8,051 bases of DNA, taken from assembly GCA_030424825.1 (NCBI GenBank), contig JAUHWE010000177.1, positions 1-8,051 of the forward strand, written 5' to 3'. Below the pieces are notes generated by a model, which did no database searches, had not been told where the DNA came from, and saw nothing but the letters and a program-made list of their open reading frames with translations. Position 1 is the first letter of the stretch. Each line of letters starts with the position of its first letter. Origin of the DNA: Verrucomicrobiia bacterium. GTDB taxonomy: Bacteria; Verrucomicrobiota; Verrucomicrobiia; Opitutales; Opitutaceae. The position numbers were made by a program, and so were the translations under genes. This document shows, one piece after another, positions 1-7,600 of the stretch.

Positions 1-1317
1 GAACAGCTTCAGCTCGGAACCATCCTGGTTCATCAACAACTTCCAATCGCCATCACGCATAGCGATACGAGGGCTGACATGTTCCGGCTTACCCGGCTCT
101 ACGCTGCCATAGGTGCCGTATTCCCAAAACAACGGTTTCGCCCGCTTCATCGGCGACCCCAGCAGGGCTTTGGACAGGTCGATGCCATCCAATTCCGTAC
201 CCTCAGGAATCTTTGATCCGGTAAGGCTTCCCAGACTCGGAAGCAGATCGATAGCCGCAACCACGGTTGAATCGTCTACCTGCCCAGCTCTAATTTTAGC
301 TGGCCAGCGAATCATAAACGGCATGCGGATTCCTCCCTCGTACAGACTCCACTTGCGACCGAAAAATTCCCCCGTGTATCCAGGTGGTTCAACATTGGCA
401 TCATAGTAACGCTTCCAATCTGTCGGACCGTTATCGCTGGTGAGGATCACGATGGTGTTTTCCGCCAGACCGTAGTTGTCGATCGAATTCAGCAAACGGC
501 CGATCTGACGATCCATTTCGTCGAGTACCGCAAAGAACTTTTCGTCAAATTCGCTGCGCCCCTTACCCTTCCACTTGGCGAGCTGGGTTTCCGAGGGCTC
601 GTGATAGTCATGGACATCATTCGGGAAGACATTCACCAGAAACGGTCTCTCCTTGTTGCGGTCGATAAAGTCAATCGCCCGGTCAACATACGTCTCGGTC
701 GTCTTGTGCTTGGGAAGGTCCAGAATCTCGCCTTGTCCGTGCTCCCAACTCAACCGTTGGTTACCGGTTTTCGACCAGAGGATGCGGTCGCCCAGCCCCT
801 CGAACGACACCAGCGACTCATCGTAACCATAGGCCTGAGGGTGCGGCGCGTCGTCCACATCGCGTCCCCCTCCGATATGCCACTTGCCGAAATGAGCCGT
901 GGCATAGCCATTCGCCTTTAGCATCTTAGCGTAGGTGAATCGGTCGGGATTCAGGTAGTCGGGCATTTTGCGACTACGGTTGTTCTTCCGCGAATTCAAA
1001 AAGGAGTGGATCCGTTCCCGTTGAGGGTATATCCCGGAATTCAACGCCACGCGGGAAGCCGAGCAGATGGGAGAGTTGACGTAGAAATTGGTGAACTTCT
1101 TGCCTTCCTTCGCCAGCCGGTCCATATTTGGCGTTGCAACTTCGGTCATCCCAAAAGCGCCGATATCGGCATAGCCCATGTCGTCGATGAAGATCATCAC
1201 GACATTCGGCTTTTGCCCGCCATGGGCAAGTTGCAGCGGTAGAGCCATTGCCAAAGCACTGAAAGCCCATCTACCGAGCAAAGTATTCAAAAAACGAATT
1301 CTTCTTATTCTATTCAT
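1..1317 (-). CDS. Secreted S1-family sulfatase (arylsulfatase/GALNS-like), C-terminus cut off by the window
   Basis: This frame is open without a stop from an ATG at 1317 to the left edge, giving 439 codons. It is a type I sulfatase, which hydrolyses sulfate esters using a formylglycine residue and calcium. Residues 1-31 form a signal peptide: a basic start (MNRIRRIR), a hydrophobic core and a likely cut near LQLA-HG, so the enzyme is exported. Visible active-site elements are the metal-binding IDDMGYAD (D45, D46), the formylglycine motif CSASR with C85, GKWH (K145, H147), SDNG (D295, N296) and the catalytic-lysine region GRKWSLYEGG (K322). The visible end (RDGDWKLLMNQDGSELKLF) is the usual late-sulfatase strand, so only some tens of residues are probably missing. 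The motif has Ala in place of the commoner Pro, an accepted variant. It begins 41 bp after the sulfatase at 1359 and has no clear Shine-Dalgarno sequence. GKWH and YEGG place it nearer arylsulfatase A/GALNS enzymes than its two neighbours. The substrate is unknown. Confidence 0.95.
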   Translation of the reverse strand, partial: MNRIRRIRFLNTLLGRWAFSALAMALPLQLAHGGQKPNVVMIFIDDMGYADIGAFGMTEVATPNMDRLAKEGKKFTNFYVNSPICSASRVALNSGIYPQRERIHSFLNSRKNNRSRKMPDYLNPDRFTYAKMLKANGYATAHFGKWHIGGGRDVDDAPHPQAYGYDESLVSFEGLGDRILWSKTGNQRLSWEHGQGEILDLPKHKTTETYVDRAIDFIDRNKERPFLVNVFPNDVHDYHEPSETQLAKWKGKGRSEFDEKFFAVLDEMDRQIGRLLNSIDNYGLAENTIVILTSDNGPTDWKRYYDANVEPPGYTGEFFGRKWSLYEGGIRMPFMIRWPAKIRAGQVDDSTVVAAIDLLPSLGSLTGSKIPEGTELDGIDLSKALLGSPMKRAKPLFWEYGTYGSVEPGKPEHVSPRIAMRDGDWKLLMNQDGSELKLF

Positions 1318-1355
1318 TAAAAAGCGCCTAAAGGGGTCCCCAATTCAAACTCCAT
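1317..1355 (-). promoter_or_regulatory. Possible 12-codon coupling micro-ORF upstream of the partial sulfatase
   Basis: Three bases after the TGA of the 1359 sulfatase, an ATG at 1355 opens a 12-codon frame (MEFELGTPLGAF). Its TAA overlaps the next gene's ATG at 1317 (TAATG). The downstream sulfatase has no purine-rich ribosome-binding site close to its start, so ribosomes reinitiating from this frame are a conceivable way of starting it. The frame is short enough to occur by chance. Confidence 0.2.
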
Positions 1356-1358
1356 TTG

Positions 1359-2873
1359 TCAATTCCGGTTCCGCTCCTGCGTCACCGCTCGACGCCGGAA
1401 GGCTTCGGCCTGCTGGGCCTCGACGAATCCATTCAGATAACTAACGTCCTCCCGATTCTGGAAGGCAGCATAGACCGGATCGTTGGTCTTCTCCATAAAC
1501 GCGCCTAGCATCGCCCGGTGGGCGGCGATTTCTTCTTGATACTCCGGATTGTTGATGAGGTTGATCAAATTGTCCGGATCCTTTTCGACATCGAAAAACT
1601 CTTCAACGACGCGATAGTCGTACTGTTGGAGAAGCTTGGATACAAAGGGATCTGTCTCTGCCAGGGAAGCCATTTCCCTGTAGGTAAGCGTCCCTTGCCC
1701 AGCCGCCTGAAACTTCCGCCCGCCCACTGCCCATGGATTAAATATGTAGTTGAACTGCTTGGACTGCACCGCCCGCATCGGATGGCGACGGCGCCCCGAA
1801 CTTTCGTTGTACTCCTTGAATACGTGATCCAGCTCTGGCTGTTTCTTCCCTTTTAACACATTGTAGAACGAACGTCCCTCAAGGCCATTCGGATGATCGA
1901 TGCCCGCGACATCGAGCAGGGTCGGCAAGAGGTCGAGGGCTGAGATCATGTGATCGGTATCATGCGTTCCCGGCATTATCTGGCCCGGCCAGCGAACCAT
2001 CCACGGCGTACGCGTGCTGTGGTGATACAAGCAGGTCTTAGCGAAAGGAAACGGCATACCGTGATCGGATAGGAAAACGACGACCGTTTCGTCCGCTTGT
2101 CCGGATTCGGCCAAGGCTCGCAGGGTTTCTCCCAGGCAATCGTCCGCCCGGCTGACCGACATGTAGTAGTGGGCCAGCTCTTTGCGCACGTTGGGGGTGT
2201 CGGGAAGGTAGCCCGGTACCGGTATTTCCTCCGGCGTGTAGAGTTGGCTAGGCACATAGGGATCCTCCATTTCCTGCCGGCGGCTCCAGCGATAGAACGG
2301 CAGGTGAGGATCGGAAATGTTAATCAGTAGACAAAACGGCTTACCCGCTTTATCGGCCGCTTCAATGCCCCTGGCTGTGCTTCGAAAGTAGGCGTCCGCG
2401 TCCTTGATGTGATAGTCCTTTTTCTCCTGACCTTCACCGATAACGAGGTCCCAATCATAAGGCGAGTAAGGCGTCGTATGGCCCACCTTCCCAAAAATGC
2501 CAGTAAAGTAGCCACCCTCCTTCATTAGATCCGCGAGGTGCGGGTAGTGCGGATTCGGGATCGCGTAAAACCCTTCCACCAAATTGCTGTGAGAGGAGCG
2601 CCCGGTAAACATGACATTCCGCCCGGGATAGCAGTTCCCGACCATTACGTGGGCGTATTCGAAACGCATGCCTTCGGCCGCCAGCTGGTCCATATTCGGA
2701 GTAATGTTCTTCAACGGGCTACCGTAGACACCGACCGAATCGCAGTTCATGTCGTCGACCGAAATGAAGAGAATGTTCGGTCGATCGGCGGACACGATCG
2801 GAACAAGTGTGATGAGGATGCCTACGCATAGCGTGAGAAAGGCTATCAGACGGGCGGGCAGTTTATGATTCAT
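1359..2873 (-). CDS. Secreted S1-family sulfatase, sulfamidase (SGSH)-like, CYPGR motif
   Basis: A 504-residue type I sulfatase. The frame opens at a TTG at 2903, but I chose the ATG at 2873 because it starts a clean signal peptide (MNHKLPAR, then a hydrophobic core, cut near VSA-DRPN at residue 29). Active-site elements are ISVDD (D40, D41), formylglycine motif CYPGR with C81, GKVGH (K129, H132), SDPH (D188, H190), SDHG (D270, H271) and K279 in PFAKT. The stretch LPDTPNVRKELAHYY, then SDHGMPFPFAKT, then PMRAVQSKQFNYI resembles human N-sulfoglucosamine sulfohydrolase in order and spacing. The GKxxH spacing is instead like iduronate-2-sulfatase. The family resemblance is firm; the substrate is not. 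A bacterial member could act on O-sulfates of algal or host glycans. Gly replaces the usual Ser in the formylglycine motif, while the core Cys, Pro and Arg are kept. The upstream neighbour at 3120 is a clear paralogue. No good Shine-Dalgarno sequence is seen. Confidence 0.95.
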   Translation of the reverse strand: MNHKLPARLIAFLTLCVGILITLVPIVSADRPNILFISVDDMNCDSVGVYGSPLKNITPNMDQLAAEGMRFEYAHVMVGNCYPGRNVMFTGRSSHSNLVEGFYAIPNPHYPHLADLMKEGGYFTGIFGKVGHTTPYSPYDWDLVIGEGQEKKDYHIKDADAYFRSTARGIEAADKAGKPFCLLINISDPHLPFYRWSRRQEMEDPYVPSQLYTPEEIPVPGYLPDTPNVRKELAHYYMSVSRADDCLGETLRALAESGQADETVVVFLSDHGMPFPFAKTCLYHHSTRTPWMVRWPGQIMPGTHDTDHMISALDLLPTLLDVAGIDHPNGLEGRSFYNVLKGKKQPELDHVFKEYNESSGRRRHPMRAVQSKQFNYIFNPWAVGGRKFQAAGQGTLTYREMASLAETDPFVSKLLQQYDYRVVEEFFDVEKDPDNLINLINNPEYQEEIAAHRAMLGAFMEKTNDPVYAAFQNREDVSYLNGFVEAQQAEAFRRRAVTQERNRN

Positions 2874-2904
2874 GATTTGGGAGATAGGGTTTCGATTACT
2901 CAAG

Positions 2905-2965
2905 GTAGCTCAGTACTTTAGCCTGAGCAAACCATATATAAAATCAGGCTAATGCACTGAGCTAC
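2905..2965. repeat. Imperfect 22-bp inverted repeat (hairpin) in the sulfatase-sulfatase gap
   Basis: Arms at 2905-2926 and 2944-2965 match at 20 of 22 positions when one is reverse-complemented, around a 17-base AT-rich loop (2927-2943). The outer arms are GTAGCTCAGT and ACTGAGCTAC; the inner arms are TAGCCTGA and TCAGGCTA. As RNA it could form a long stem ending 31 bases upstream of the ATG at 2873. No T-run follows on either strand, so it does not look like an intrinsic terminator. The 7-bp string TACTCAA occurs at 2897-2903 and again at 2963-2969, the second copy overlapping the right arm. Possible roles are an mRNA-stability or processing hairpin, a regulatory leader, or a small mobile palindromic element. 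Confidence 0.8.
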
Positions 2966-2978
2966 TCAAAAAATGAGT

Positions 2979-3053
2979 TCAGGCAGGTTTGCTACCGAGA
3001 ATCAGGAGGAATAATGTGAGAAATATTAGCAGTGATGGATGTAGCGATTTCAT
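2979..3053 (-). CDS. Possible 24-residue hydrophobic micro-ORF resembling an orphan signal peptide
   Basis: In the gap between the two paralogous sulfatases an ATG at 3053 opens a 24-codon frame ending in TGA at 2979-2981. It begins MKSLHPS, continues with a run of Leu, Ile and Phe (LLIFLTLFLLIL) and ends GSKPA. An AAGGGG purine block lies four bases upstream, a better ribosome-binding candidate than either neighbouring sulfatase has. The layout of Lys, hydrophobic core and small residues is that of a signal peptide with no mature protein behind it. It could be a decayed 5' end of a lost secreted gene, a leader or small membrane peptide, or chance. Its length gives no statistical support as a gene. 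Confidence 0.3.
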   Translation of the reverse strand: MKSLHPSLLIFLTLFLLILGSKPA

Positions 3054-3119
3054 AATCCCCTTCTTGTTTGATCTTCAACGACATTCTCGAGCAACAAGAT
3101 CCTCCGCAGGTAGACGCTT

Positions 3120-4610
3120 TCAAAACCGCTCCCATTCCTTCTTTTTAACCACTTTGTTGCGATTCGGATAGACTCGATTAAATTCGTCTTCAATCACCCG
3201 AGCGTCGTGACGATTTCGGAACGCATTCAAAAGCGGGTCACCTGTACGGTCCATGGTATCTTCCATTTTGCCACGCATGGATTCGATAATACTTCGATAC
3301 TCAGGCGATTCGGCAAGGTTGACCAAGCAGCCGGGATCATTTTCCAAATCGTAAAGCTCTTCCAGGCTCCGGTAACGATATTGCATGATTCGCGCCTTAA
3401 GCGCCGGATCGGATTCAGCAGCCTCTTCCATCGCACGCATTACGTCTACCTCGTTGTTATTGCGGTAGTAGTAGTCATCCCGATGCCACATATTGTAAAT
3501 GTATCCAAATTTTTTATTCTGCACGCAACGCATAGGAATGGCTGCTCCATCTACCTTGGAGTCTACCTGTGTAAACACAAACGACTCGCCAGAATCTCTA
3601 CTCGGATCTTTCAACAACGACACCAGCGATCGTCCATCCACTCGTGGCAGTGCAGGCAGACCGAGCGCTTCTAAGATTGTCGGGGCGAAATCGACAGAAG
3701 CGATGAGACTGTCATTGATCGCTCCCGGCTTCACAACTCCGGGCCACTGGACCAGAAACGGCGTTCGGGTACTCGCCAAGTAAGTATTGCATTTCGAAAA
3801 CGGCGTAGCGATTCCATTGTCGGATAGATACACAATCAGGGTGTTCTCGCGCATTCCAGACTCATCCAAAGCCTGCATCACTTTACCGAATGTGTCGTCC
3901 ATCCGCTTAGTCGAATTGTAGTAATGAGCCAACGCCTTCCGCACACCCGGAATGTCCGGCAAGTGGTCCGGCACTGGGAATTCATCGGGCGAATACAGAC
4001 GAGATGGGGCTTCCGCTCCCCGAACAGGTCCAACTTCCGGATCGTACCAGGGCAAATGAGGGTCCTCTGAATTCGCCATGAAATAGAATGGCTTGCCCGC
4101 TTCCTTGCACATTTCAAAGAAGGCCTTGCTTCGCTCATAGTAGATTGTCGGATTTCGTCCATCCCCCATATCGCTACGCCCATACGCATAGTCCCATTCG
4201 TAGGACACTTTTGGTGTCGAATGTCTCAGTTTTCCAATCACACCGGTCAAGTAACCGGCTTCTCCCAATACTTCGTGAATCGTCGGCACGTCTTCACGAA
4301 CTTTCATAAACCCCATCGACCCACTATTGAATCCATACAACCCACTGGCGAGAATCTTGCGACTTGGCTCGCAAATGGCGGTATTCACATGGGCATTATC
4401 GAAGCGCATCCCCTCCCGGGCAAAGCGATCCAAGTGCGGCGTGATATCCTCCACCGGCGAACCATAGCAACCCAATGAATCCCGATGCAGGTCATCCGCC
4501 GTGAAAAGAAGGACATTCAGAGGAGGTGTTTCCGCCAGGCAAGCCGCCCCGGAAAACATTACTGCGAGTATCGTGGTTCGGATACGATTTAACGGATTTC
4601 TGATTTTCAT
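3120..4610 (-). CDS. Secreted S1-family sulfatase, sulfamidase (SGSH)-like, CEPSR motif
   Basis: A 496-residue type I sulfatase. The frame extends upstream to an ATG at 4724, but that would add 38 residues unlike a signal peptide and overlap the preceding gene. The ATG at 4610 starts a good signal peptide (MKIRNPLNRIR, hydrophobic core, cut near CLA-ET at residue 27), so it is preferred. Active-site elements are FTADD (D39, D40), the canonical CEPSR with C80, GKLRH (K127, H130), EDPH (D183, H185), SDNG (D264, N265) and K273 in PFSK. It shares with the next gene the blocks VRKALAHYYNS, a late STRTP followed by WPG, and PMRCVQNKKFGYIYN. These also match the layout of human N-sulfoglucosamine sulfohydrolase. 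The C-terminus is strongly basic (NKVVKKKEWERF). It lies 79 bp after the cytochrome-tailed gene in the same direction, so co-transcription is likely. The substrate is unknown; a sulfated glycan is inferred. Confidence 0.95.
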   Translation of the reverse strand: MKIRNPLNRIRTTILAVMFSGAACLAETPPLNVLLFTADDLHRDSLGCYGSPVEDITPHLDRFAREGMRFDNAHVNTAICEPSRKILASGLYGFNSGSMGFMKVREDVPTIHEVLGEAGYLTGVIGKLRHSTPKVSYEWDYAYGRSDMGDGRNPTIYYERSKAFFEMCKEAGKPFYFMANSEDPHLPWYDPEVGPVRGAEAPSRLYSPDEFPVPDHLPDIPGVRKALAHYYNSTKRMDDTFGKVMQALDESGMRENTLIVYLSDNGIATPFSKCNTYLASTRTPFLVQWPGVVKPGAINDSLIASVDFAPTILEALGLPALPRVDGRSLVSLLKDPSRDSGESFVFTQVDSKVDGAAIPMRCVQNKKFGYIYNMWHRDDYYYRNNNEVDVMRAMEEAAESDPALKARIMQYRYRSLEELYDLENDPGCLVNLAESPEYRSIIESMRGKMEDTMDRTGDPLLNAFRNRHDARVIEDEFNRVYPNRNKVVKKKEWERF

Positions 4611-4690
4611 TTCAATAGATATTGGAATTCTTGGGGTAAAGAGGTCACTGATAATAATCGAGCGAATGGTAGGACGTATTGATTTCCCAT
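4607..4690 (-). CDS. Possible 27-residue bridging micro-ORF between the cytochrome gene and the sulfatase
   Basis: An ATG at 4690 overlaps the TAA stop of the upstream gene (TAATG). The frame runs 27 codons (MGNQYVLPFARLLSV onward) and ends in a TGA that overlaps the sulfatase ATG at 4610 (ATGA). The frame thus spans the whole gap with start/stop overlaps at both ends, the arrangement seen in termination-reinitiation coupling. There is no recognisable domain and no well-placed Shine-Dalgarno sequence. It may be a coupling device rather than a functional peptide, or a coincidence. Confidence 0.2.
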   Translation of the reverse strand: MGNQYVLPFARLLSVTSLPQEFQYLLK

Positions 4691-7600
4691 TACTTAATGG
4701 GGTGCTCCGTTTTGAGATAAGCAATCAAGTCCCTAACCTGCCTATCATCTAGAGCAGAAAGCAAGCCTTCGGGCATCATGGACACCGGCAAGGTTTGGCG
4801 CGACAGAATGTCGGATTTGGCTAGGGTTACGTTTTGCCCAATCATTCGGAGGGTCACCTGCTTGTCATCTTCATTAGCGATATTGCCCGCAAAAGTACGG
4901 CCATCCTGCGTGTTGACGGTCACCAGCTGATATCCTTCAGGGACCTCGCCACTGGGATCGATCATGTTGGTCAGGATGTAATCCAGGTCCGCCCGATTCG
5001 ATCCTGTTATATCCGGCCCGATTTCGCCCCCTTCGCCGTAAAGCTTGTGACAAGAGGCGCAAGTTTGGGCGAACAGCGCCTTCCCGGCTTTCACATCCGC
5101 ATGGGAAAGAAAATCATCGGTTAGGAGGATCCGGTAGCGCTCCATCGCAAGCTGCTTTTCTTTCGAAAGCGATTCAATGGAACCCCAGAAGTCAGCAAAG
5201 CTGGGACCGAGAACTCGATTGAGCTGCCGGGCCGAAACCGCAGAAATGTCGGATCGAGGAATCGCTCCGTGTTTCAAGGCGTCAAACAATTCGAGAGCGC
5301 TGGACCTTCGAGTTGACAGAGTTTGAACGGAAATCGACTTCTCCCGGTTTGAAAACTGGGAGTAGCGCTTCAGAATTTCTTCCGGTACACGCGCCCTATC
5401 GTAGGAGGCGATCGCTCTCAACGCGGCCTCCCTGAGCTCCGGCTCGTCTAGAAAACCGATGATCGTGTCGAAAGCCGGAGCATAAACCTCCTGCCCAAAA
5501 CTCAGTAAGATATCCCTCCGCTCCTCGAGATCGCTACTCGGGTTTTTCAACTGAGCGAGCCGGGCCTTGCCCGCTTCGGCACTGCCAAACAATTGCCCAA
5601 GACGCAGCGTTAAGCTTCGTTCTTTTTCATCCTTAGAGTCCATCAGTTTCTGCTCCAACGTGGCCCACCCCTTTGGCGCTTCTAAGTATCGTTGACCCGC
5701 AAGCCCGTCCCGCAGTCCTTCCAATAGCGGAATCCGTTGCGCCGTGCCTTGAGCTCGCCCGATTGCAGCCACCACGGTGGAAACCTTTTCCGCTGCCACC
5801 GCTCGGCGGGCAATATGATTCGAGACCATTGGAATCTTGCTTTGCAGCGCATGCTTCAAAGCCGTTTCGGTCGAAGCGGCCACATGCGGTTCCACGCCGA
5901 ACCAAATCATGTGGGGCAAATTATGGTCATCTGCGTCGCCGGCATGGCTGGCCAGTCCCTGTGCGATCTGCCAAACATTCTTTTCCGGAATACGCTGCAG
6001 GGCGGAGGCCAAATATAATCGAGTCACTGGAGACGGGTCATTGACTGCCATTTCCTTGAACTTGCTCAATGCCTTGCGTCCTGGATCATTGTCCTCGCAA
6101 AGCAACTGGATCGCCCAGGCGCGAATGTGGGCATCAGAATGGTCCAGCAAGTCCGTCAACTGCCCCTGGCTCGCTCCGCCGGTCACGTGCAAGGCCCAAA
6201 GCGAGCGCAGTTTCCGACCCGTATCGGGGCCCGATTGAAATTGCTTCCAGAGCTTGGCATGAACTCCCTTGGACAGAATCCCTTCTACCGACCTCTCGTG
6301 TAGAATCACACGGGCCCGGCGGACGTACCAGTCGTTGCGATGCCGCTGCATATCCACTAGTTCGTCATCCGACAGCTTCGCCAGATCCAGTCCCGATTTC
6401 CCGGATACGCCGGGAGGAGCGACTCGGAAGATACGCCCGGTATCCTTCTCGTAGACGTCTATACCGCAGATATCCGGATCGTGCCAATCGAGGATATACA
6501 CCGCCCCATCAGGGCCGATCTCAATGCTGAAACCAATCCACATTCCATCGTTGGCCAGCACCGCGTCATCGCCATGTCGACCGACAAAGCCAGAACCCTT
6601 CGGCTCCAGAATATCCGTCAACAGCGCATGCTCATGGATGTTGGCCATGAAAATCCGGTCGTGGTAGCGCTCCGGAAATGCGTCGGCCAAATAGATCCGG
6701 GCTCCGCCATGGGCGGATCGGTGACGGTGATCCGTAATCGTCTGGATATCTGAATACACATAAGGATTGATATGCTTCCCACCCTGGCGATGGAAGATTC
6801 CTCCCTGCACCACGTGCCATAAATGGGGAATCACGCAGGCGGAAATAAACATCTGCCCCTTGTCGTCAAAATCCATACCCCATGGATTGCTAAACCCATG
6901 GGCCACCACTTCGAAACGATCCTTGATGGGGTGATACCGCCAGATGCCACCGTCGATATACTGGGGATCCTCCACTTCCTGATCTTCCGGAAACGCTTCG
7001 CCGTGCCGGTAAATGCGCCCGTCTCCGATCGGCTTGCCGACACGGGAAGGTGTCGCGTACCCTTGACACCCATAGAGCCAGCCGTCGGGGCCCCAGATAA
7101 AACTGTTGAGAGTTTCGTGGCGGTCGCGAATGCCCCATCCGGTTAGTCGAACTTCGATATCATCCACGTCTGCTTTGTCATCGCCATCGCGATCGGGCAC
7201 AAAGAGCAAATTCGGAGGAGCCCCCAACCAGAGGCCGTCGAAGCCCCAGGCCAGAGCGGCGGGGAACGGGATCCCCTCAAGGAATACCTTTCGTGTATCC
7301 ATCTTCCCATCTCCGTCGATGTCTTCAAGAATCAGAATTCGGCTATTCCCATCAGCAGAAAATCCCGTTCGCCGCGTCTCGTAGTCACGGTTTTCAGCCA
7401 CCCACAAACGTCCCCGGTCATCCCAGCAAAACGCCATCGGCTGGGTGATGTCCGGCTCGGAAGCGTAGAGATTGACCTCCAGCCCGTCAGCTACCGTCAT
7501 TTTCTTTACCGCTTCTTCACCCGTCAGAAATGCCGCTTGCTTTGCCTCATTGCGGGCTGCGACCCAGTCCGCAAAATTATTCCGTTGGCCACTGAAGTCC

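Noticed and set aside
974..1270. A 98-residue minus-strand frame near the left end.
   Set aside because: It overlaps the partial sulfatase (1-1317) in another frame. The sulfatase frame carries all the active-site motifs.
2871..2903. TTG at 2903 as the start of the 1359-2873 sulfatase.
   Set aside because: It would add ten polar residues ahead of a well-formed signal peptide that starts at the ATG at 2873, and no ribosome-binding site supports it.
2905..2914. GTAGCTCAGT resembles the D-arm of a tRNA.
   Set aside because: No acceptor stem, anticodon arm or T-loop (GTTCGA-type) follows at the right spacing on either strand. The string is explained as one arm of the inverted repeat.
2905..2965. 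The inverted repeat as an intrinsic terminator.
   Set aside because: The stem is not followed by a T-run on either strand; the only T-run (TTTTTT) lies on the 5' side of the stem on the minus strand.
2927..2970. A promoter with TTGAGT and TATATA elements on the minus strand.
   Set aside because: The spacing between the two boxes is about 23 bases, too long for a sigma-70-type promoter, and the TATATA string is simply the AT-rich hairpin loop.
3004..3019. A perfect Shine-Dalgarno-like AGGAGGA followed by ATG on the plus strand.
   Set aside because: The ATG is immediately followed by TGA, so nothing is encoded, and the plus strand has no other gene here.
3207..3674. A 155-residue plus-strand open frame inside the sulfatase gene, and similar plus-strand frames elsewhere (for example 5673-6044 and 6069-6530).
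   Set aside because: They lie antisense to genes with clear conserved motifs, show no domains, and have Arg/Pro/Ser-rich or otherwise atypical composition. They are shadows.
4540..4560. A lipoprotein cysteine in the sulfatase signal peptide (GAAC).
   Set aside because: The residue three before the Cys is Gly rather than Leu, Ile or Val, and a normal signal-peptidase site (CLA-ET) follows directly.
4611..4724. ATG at 4724 as the start of the 3120-4610 sulfatase.
   Set aside because: The extra 38 residues are unlike a signal peptide and would overlap the end of the cytochrome-tailed gene; the ATG at 4610 begins a typical signal peptide.
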